Assembly (NCBI GenBank): GCA_036498265.1
Contig: DASYFT010000010.1
Location: forward strand, 1-64,000
From: Palsa-744 sp036498265
Lineage (GTDB): Bacteria > Actinomycetota > Thermoleophilia > Solirubrobacterales > Solirubrobacteraceae
Length of the DNA: 64,000 bases
Direction of reading: 5' to 3'
In this document: positions 59,344 to 64,000 of the stretch, piece after piece
Layout: each line of letters begins with the position of its first letter
Numbering within the stretch: the first letter of the stretch is position 1
The notes under the pieces: model-generated
Seen by the model: the letters and a program-made list of their open reading frames with translations, nothing else
Told to the model about the DNA's origin: nothing
Databases searched by the model: none
Position numbers and translations under genes: made by a program

Positions 59344-61413
59344 TTACTGCGGATCGACATCGACGCTCAGGTTCACCCCCGGGTGGGCGGCACTCCTGGA
59401 CACGTGTTCGACGGCCTCCCCCACCGCGGCGACTGCCTCCCGCCGCCGTGCCGCCTTGACCACCAGAACCTGCCGCTCGCGCCCGCGCAGCCTGAACAGG
59501 GGCGCCGGGCCGAGCAGCAGGGGAGCTTCGCCGGCCTGTCCGTCGCGCCCGGACGCCGGCAGCGAGCCCGCGAGCCGCTCGCGCAGGGCGGCGGCCGCAG
59601 CGCGCGCCGGCGGCGTCTGCTCGGCCGAGCAGACGATCCTGATGAGATGGGAGAACGGCGGGTAGTCGAGCGCGCGCCGGCGCTCGAGCTCGCCGGCCAG
59701 GAACCCGTGGCTGTCGTGGCGGGCGGCGTGGGCTATGGCCCGCGCCTCCGGTGCGATCGTCTGCACCAGCACGCGGCCCGCGGCACCGCGTCCCACTCGC
59801 CCGGCGAGCTGGGCGATGAGGGCGAACGTCCGCTCCTCGGCCCTGAAGTCCGGGAAGCGCAGCGTGGCGTCTGCGTCGAGCACCACGCCGAGCGTGACGT
59901 CGGGGAAGTCGTGGCCCTTTGCGACCATCTGGGTGCCGATCAGCACCCCCGCCTCGGCGGCCTCGAAGCGGCGCAGCAGCCCGCCGACGCCCGCGTCCTC
60001 GTCGGCTTGCGCGGCGCCGGCGACGGGCTCGGCCGCGAGGGCGCTCTCGCCGGCGACGTCCGCGTCCAGCCGGAAGACCGGGAAGCCGCCGTCGTCGAGC
60101 ACGCTCGAGAGCTCGTGCGCGAGCCGCTCTGTGCCGGCGCCGTGACGGGCCACGGACGTGGAGGAGCACGCCTCGCAGCGCGTGGGCGCGGGCTCGCGAT
60201 GGCCGCAGTGGTGGCAGGCGAGGAACCCGCCCCCTCGATGCAGCACCAGCGTGACGTCGCAGTGGGGGCAGCTCCACACGCGCCCGCAGGAGCGGCAGGA
60301 GAGGAAGTTCGACCAGCCGCGGCGGTTGAGCAGCACGATCGCCTTGCCGCGCCTGGCCCGCACCTCGGCGAGCGCCTCGGCGGTGCTCGGGTGCAGGCCG
60401 TGGGGCTGCTCGCGCATGTCCAGCACCTCGACGTCGGGCAGCGGTCGCCCGTCCACGCGGCTGGAGAGGACCGACGCCGGCACCTGCAGCACGCTCTCCG
60501 GACGCGGCGTGGCGCTGCCGAGCAGCAGCACGGCGTCGCAGCGGGCGGCGCGCTCGGCGGCGACGTCGCGGGCGTCGTAGCGGGGGTCGCCCTCGTGCTT
60601 GTACGAGGCGTCGTGCTCCTCGTCCACGACGATCAGGCCGAGGTCGCCGATCGGGGCGAACACGGCCGAGCGCGGGCCGACGCAGACCCTCGCCGCTCCA
60701 TCGCGCAGGCGCCGCCACTCGGCGTGGCGCTGCGCCGGCGTCAGCCGCGAGTGCAGAACGGCGACCGTGTCGCCGAACCGTTCGACGAAGCGCCCCACGA
60801 TCTGCGGCGTCAGCGAGATCTCGGGCACGAGCACGATCGCCCCGCGTCCCTGCTCGAGCGCCGCCGCACCGGCGCGAAGGTAGACCTCGGTCTTGCCGGA
60901 TCCCGTCACGCCGTGCAGCAGGCGCTGCTCGCCCCGGCGCGCCGCCAGGGCGGCGAGGACCGGCTCCAGGGCAGCTTGCTGGTCCGCCGAGAGCTCCGGC
61001 GCCACCGGCCTGCGGCTCCCCACGGGCGTATGCCGCGGCCGCGGGACGGCGCGCCGCTTGCGACCGCTGAGCCGCCGGGCGGCGCCGGGCGGCAGCACGA
61101 GGGTGAGCGCCCGGGGCACGGTGGAGCAGTACTCGGCGGCGATCCACTCGGCGAGCGCCACGAGCTCGGCCGGCAGGGTGGGCGGGGTCTCGTCGAGCGA
61201 GCGCAGCGGCGCGAGCAGCTTCTCATCCGCCACCTCGCTGCTGTCGGCGAGCGCGACGACGACGCCCAGCACCTCTCGGCGTCCGAACGGCACGACGAGC
61301 ATCGAGCCGACGCCGACGGCGCCCTCCCGGAGCTCCTCGGTGAGGCGGTAGTCGAACGGCCCGCGCAGCGCGCGGGTCGTCGTCATCGGCTCCACACGGG
61401 CGATGCTGGACAC
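59344..61413 (-). CDS. priA: Primosomal replication-restart helicase PriA
   Basis: 689 aa. N-terminal DNA-binding domain (ALRGPFDYRLTEELREGAVG, VPFGRREVLGVVV), helicase motif I LLHGVTGSGKTEVYLRA, motif II DEEHDASYKHEG, LLLGSATPRPESV, the zinc-binding CRSC, CPHC, CHHC and CEAC pairs, IGTQMVAKGHDFPDVTL and QLAGRVGRGAAGRV. All motifs are present, unlike the helicase-inactive PriA of many actinobacteria such as mycobacteria. GTG 61413. Just downstream of metK. Confidence 0.94.
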   Translation of the reverse strand: MSSIARVEPMTTTRALRGPFDYRLTEELREGAVGVGSMLVVPFGRREVLGVVVALADSSEVADEKLLAPLRSLDETPPTLPAELVALAEWIAAEYCSTVPRALTLVLPPGAARRLSGRKRRAVPRPRHTPVGSRRPVAPELSADQQAALEPVLAALAARRGEQRLLHGVTGSGKTEVYLRAGAAALEQGRGAIVLVPEISLTPQIVGRFVERFGDTVAVLHSRLTPAQRHAEWRRLRDGAARVCVGPRSAVFAPIGDLGLIVVDEEHDASYKHEGDPRYDARDVAAERAARCDAVLLLGSATPRPESVLQVPASVLSSRVDGRPLPDVEVLDMREQPHGLHPSTAEALAEVRARRGKAIVLLNRRGWSNFLSCRSCGRVWSCPHCDVTLVLHRGGGFLACHHCGHREPAPTRCEACSSTSVARHGAGTERLAHELSSVLDDGGFPVFRLDADVAGESALAAEPVAGAAQADEDAGVGGLLRRFEAAEAGVLIGTQMVAKGHDFPDVTLGVVLDADATLRFPDFRAEERTFALIAQLAGRVGRGAAGRVLVQTIAPEARAIAHAARHDSHGFLAGELERRRALDYPPFSHLIRIVCSAEQTPPARAAAAALRERLAGSLPASGRDGQAGEAPLLLGPAPLFRLRGRERQVLVVKAARRREAVAAVGEAVEHVSRSAAHPGVNLSVDVDPQ

Positions 61414-61439
61414 CGCCCGGACCCTAGAGCCGGCTGCGG

Positions 61440-62663
61440 TCAGAGCCCGGCGGCCGCGCGCATGGCGTCCGCCTTGTCGGTCCGCTCCCAGGTGAAGTCG
61501 TGGTCTTCGCGGCCGAAGTGGCCGTAGGCGGCTGTCTTCTGGTAGATCGGCCGGTGCAGTTTGAGCTCCTCCCGGAAGGCCCCAGGCCGCAGGTCGAAGA
61601 CCTCGTCGACAGCCTTGGCGATCCGCGCCCGGGTCATGCCCTGCTTCTCGGTGCCGAAGGTCTCGACCATCACCGACACCGGGTGGGCCACGCCGATCGC
61701 GTAGGCGACCTGCACCTCGGCCCTGTCGGCGAGGCCGGCGGCAACGATGTTCTTGGCCACCCAGCGCGCCGCGTAGGCGGCAGAGCGGTCGACCTTCGAG
61801 GGGTCCTTGCCGGAGAAGGCGCCGCCGCCGTGACGTGCCATGCCGCCGTAGGTGTCGACGATGATCTTGCGGCCCGTCAGGCCGCAGTCGCCCATCGGGC
61901 CGCCGATCACGAAGCGCCCCGTGGGGTTCACGAGGAAGTTGCGGATGAGCTTCTTCTCGTCGTAGAGGTCCGTCGGAAGCACCGGCCGCAGCACGTGCTC
62001 GATCAGGTCCGGCTTGATCAGCGCATCGGAGTCGATCCCGTCGGCGTGCTGGGTGGAGATCAGGATCTTCTCGATCTCGACCGGCCGGCCGTCCTGGTAG
62101 CGGACCGTGACCTGGGTCTTGCCGTCGGGGCGCAGGTAGGGCACGACTTCGCCCTTGCGCACCTCCGACAAGCGCTTGGCCAGCTTGTGCGCCAGCGAGA
62201 TCGGCAGCGGCATCAGCTCCTCGGTCTCGTTGGAGGCGTAGCCGAACATCATCCCCTGGTCGCCTGCGCCCGCGACGTCGAGCTCGTCCTCGTCGGCCGG
62301 GTCGTGCCGGGTCTCGTAGGCGGCGTCCACCCCTTGGGCGATGTCGGGCGACTGCTTGTCGATCGCGTTGATGACGGCGCAGGTGTGGCAGTCGAACCCG
62401 TAGCTCGCGTCGTTGTAGCCGATCTTGCGCACCGTGCTGCGGGCGATGTCCTGGATGTCGACGTAGGTGTCCGTCGAGATCTCTCCGGAGACGACGATCA
62501 GGCCGGTGTTGACGAGCGTCTCGCAGGCGACGCGGCCGTAAGGGTCGTCGGCCAGGACGGCGTCGAGCACGCCGTCGGAGATCTGGTCGGCGATCTTGTC
62601 GGGATGCCCCTCCGTGACGGACTCGGAGGTGAACAGGAACTCGCTGTCGGAAAGCTCAGTCAT
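61440..62663 (-). CDS. metK: S-adenosylmethionine synthetase
   Basis: 407 aa. Motifs: FTSESVTEGHPDKIADQISD, GAGDQGMMFGYA, FVIGGPMGDCGLTGRKIIVD, the P-loop-like GGGAFSGKDPSKVDRSAAY and a C-terminal with FGREDHDFTWERTDKA. Makes SAM for methyltransferases including RsmB, RsmD and TrmD. The 75-base gap toward der contains no SAM riboswitch that I can recognise. Confidence 0.97.
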   Translation of the reverse strand: MTELSDSEFLFTSESVTEGHPDKIADQISDGVLDAVLADDPYGRVACETLVNTGLIVVSGEISTDTYVDIQDIARSTVRKIGYNDASYGFDCHTCAVINAIDKQSPDIAQGVDAAYETRHDPADEDELDVAGAGDQGMMFGYASNETEELMPLPISLAHKLAKRLSEVRKGEVVPYLRPDGKTQVTVRYQDGRPVEIEKILISTQHADGIDSDALIKPDLIEHVLRPVLPTDLYDEKKLIRNFLVNPTGRFVIGGPMGDCGLTGRKIIVDTYGGMARHGGGAFSGKDPSKVDRSAAYAARWVAKNIVAAGLADRAEVQVAYAIGVAHPVSVMVETFGTEKQGMTRARIAKAVDEVFDLRPGAFREELKLHRPIYQKTAAYGHFGREDHDFTWERTDKADAMRAAAGL

Positions 62664-62738
62664 GGGTTGGTGTGTCAGCTCCAGGGGGATAGCGGCCGGC
62701 GCGGGGGACCGGCGGGGTTTGGCAAAAGTCGCAGAAGT

Positions 62739-64000
62739 CTACGCGGCCCGGGCGCGGCCGCGCTGAGTGCGCTGGCCGCGCTCCACGAAGTCGATGATCA
62801 GCGGCACGCCCTGCATGCCGTAGCGGGCGCGCAGGCGGTTCTCGATGAAGTAGGCGTAGTCGCGCGTGACGCGGCTGCGCGAGTTGACCTGGATCGAGAA
62901 GCGCGGCGGGCGCTCGCCCGTCTGGGTCATGTAGAGCAGCTTCAGCCGGTGCTGGCTCGAGCCCCGCCGGGTGCCGACCGGCGGCTGGCGCGCCTGGACG
63001 GCCTCGGAAAGGAAGCGGTTGAGCTCGGCGGTGGGTATGCGCCCGGCCATGCGGTCGCCGAGCGTGATCGCCTCGGTGAGAACTCGCGAGACGTTGCGCC
63101 CGGACTTGGCGCTGGCGGTCAGCACCCGCGGGCGCAGGCGGAGCTTCTCGGCCACGCGGGCTCGCTCGTGGTCGAGATCCTTCTCCTCGCCGTCGTGCAG
63201 GTCCCACTTGTTGAGGACGACCGCCGTCGCACAGCCCGTCTTCATGGCGAGCTCGGCGATCCGCAGGTCCTGAGCGGTCACCCCGTCGACGGCGTCGCAG
63301 ACCACGAGCGCCACGTCGGCGCGCTCGGCGGCGCGCTGCGAGCGCAGGGCGGTGTAGTACTCGACCGAGTCCGCGACCTTCGACTGCCTGCGCATGCCGG
63401 CGGTGTCGACGAGGATCAGGCGCCGGTCGCCGACCAGCAGCGGCGTGTCGATCGGGTCGCGGGTCGTGCCGGCCCGCTCGGAGACGATCACGCGCTCTTC
63501 GCCGAGGAAGGCGTTGACGAGCGAGGACTTCCCCACGTTCGGCCTGCCGATGACGGCGAGCCGCACGGCGTCCTGCTCGCCCTCGCGCTCGCCCTCGGGC
63601 AGCAGCTCCACGATCCGGTCGAGCAGGTCCCCGGATCCGAGGCCCTGCGCGGCGGACACCGGCAGCGGCTCGCCCAGCCCTAGACGGTGGAACTCCGCGG
63701 CGAGCGGCATCGCATCCACGCCGTCGCACTTGTTGGCGGCCACGATCGTCGGGAGCGGGGAGCGGCGCAGCAGCTCGGCCATCTCCTCGTCGCCGGGGCG
63801 CACGCCCGCGCGGGCGTCCACCACGAGGACGGCGACGTCCGCGTCCGCGAGCGCCGCGCGCGCGTGCTCGCGGATCGAGCCCGCGAGCGGATCCTCGTCG
63901 AGGAAATCCATGCCGCCGGTGTCGATGAGCACGAACTCCTTGCCGTTCCACTCGCACTCGAGCTCGCGGCGGTCGCGGGTGACACCAGGGCGCTCGTGGA
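62739..64000 (-). CDS. der: GTPase Der (EngA), C-terminal part
   Basis: Runs off the right edge: the G1 loop of the first GTPase domain is missing. The visible part begins at HERPGVTRDRRELECEWNG (G2 of domain 1), then IDTGGMDFLDED (G3), ANKCDG (G4), the complete second G domain with GRPNVGKSSLVNAFLG, SERAGTTRDP, VDTAGMRRQS and LNKWDL, and a KH-like domain (NRFLSEAVQAR, YFIENRLRARYGMQGVPLII). It is needed for 50S subunit assembly. Stop at 62739-62741. Confidence 0.95.
   Translation of the reverse strand, partial: HERPGVTRDRRELECEWNGKEFVLIDTGGMDFLDEDPLAGSIREHARAALADADVAVLVVDARAGVRPGDEEMAELLRRSPLPTIVAANKCDGVDAMPLAAEFHRLGLGEPLPVSAAQGLGSGDLLDRIVELLPEGEREGEQDAVRLAVIGRPNVGKSSLVNAFLGEERVIVSERAGTTRDPIDTPLLVGDRRLILVDTAGMRRQSKVADSVEYYTALRSQRAAERADVALVVCDAVDGVTAQDLRIAELAMKTGCATAVVLNKWDLHDGEEKDLDHERARVAEKLRLRPRVLTASAKSGRNVSRVLTEAITLGDRMAGRIPTAELNRFLSEAVQARQPPVGTRRGSSQHRLKLLYMTQTGERPPRFSIQVNSRSRVTRDYAYFIENRLRARYGMQGVPLIIDFVERGQRTQRGRARAA

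Noticed and set aside
62664..62738. SAM riboswitch upstream of metK
   Set aside because: No SAM-I, SAM-II or SAM-IV sequence blocks can be seen in the 75-base gap.

Overview
The window is a 64 kb piece of a GC-rich chromosome from an actinobacterium. The gene set points to the class Thermoleophilia, probably Solirubrobacterales: GTG and TTG starts are common, many genes overlap by GTGA, the secreted proteins carry a Solirubrobacter-type C-terminal beta domain, and a WhiG-type sigma factor sits beside a XerC-like recombinase. The species cannot be named from sequence alone. Nearly all genes are housekeeping, and most lie on the minus strand in long operons.

Layout. 1-5 kb: a truncated secreted LamG-like protein, RodA, an LCP cell-wall ligase, an RNase H and two unknown proteins. 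5-10.6 kb: an EF-G-like GTPase, a fluoride riboswitch with a leader ORF and crcB/fluC, then whiG, a tyrosine recombinase and an alpha/beta hydrolase. 10.6-16.6 kb: ilvD with two unknown genes, thiD, a hotdog thioesterase, two gene-poor stretches around an orphan 88-aa gene, a SnoaL-like gene and yraN. 16.6-34.2 kb: a long minus-strand block of translation, secretion, chromosome and lipid genes (rnhB, lepB, rplS, trmD, rimM, khpA, rpsP, ffh, an SPFH/NfeD pair, ftsY, smc, rnc, acpP, plsX, rpmF, DUF177, an acyl-CoA ligase, a coiled-coil protein, coaD, rsmD). 34.3-42.1 kb: recG, fakA, rpmB and the riboflavin genes ribD-ribE-ribBA-ribH. 42.2-48.7 kb: a surface-glycan island of two polytopic glycosyltransferases, a GT2 transferase, a methyltransferase and a flippase. 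48.7-64 kb: rpe, a zinc-ribbon protein, rsmB, a divergent MocR / flavin-oxidoreductase pair, fmt, def, two tandem secreted PKD proteins, priA, metK and the truncated der.

The order metK-priA-(def)-fmt-rsmB-rpe-ribD-ribE-ribBA-ribH is an ancestral actinobacterial arrangement. Here it is interrupted at three places by accessory genes: the secreted pair, the MocR pair and the glycan island. The points most worth a second look are: the fluoride riboswitch, whose 3' strand is complementary to the ribosome-binding site of a 15-codon leader ORF that overlaps crcB; the tandem secreted paralogues with a low-GC catalytic-like domain grafted between host-like ends; an RNase III lacking two of four canonical metal ligands; a MocR operator between divergent, almost leaderless genes; and an orphan small gene behind a near-consensus promoter and a 15-bp leader hairpin. 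No tRNA, rRNA, CRISPR array, insertion sequence or prophage was seen.
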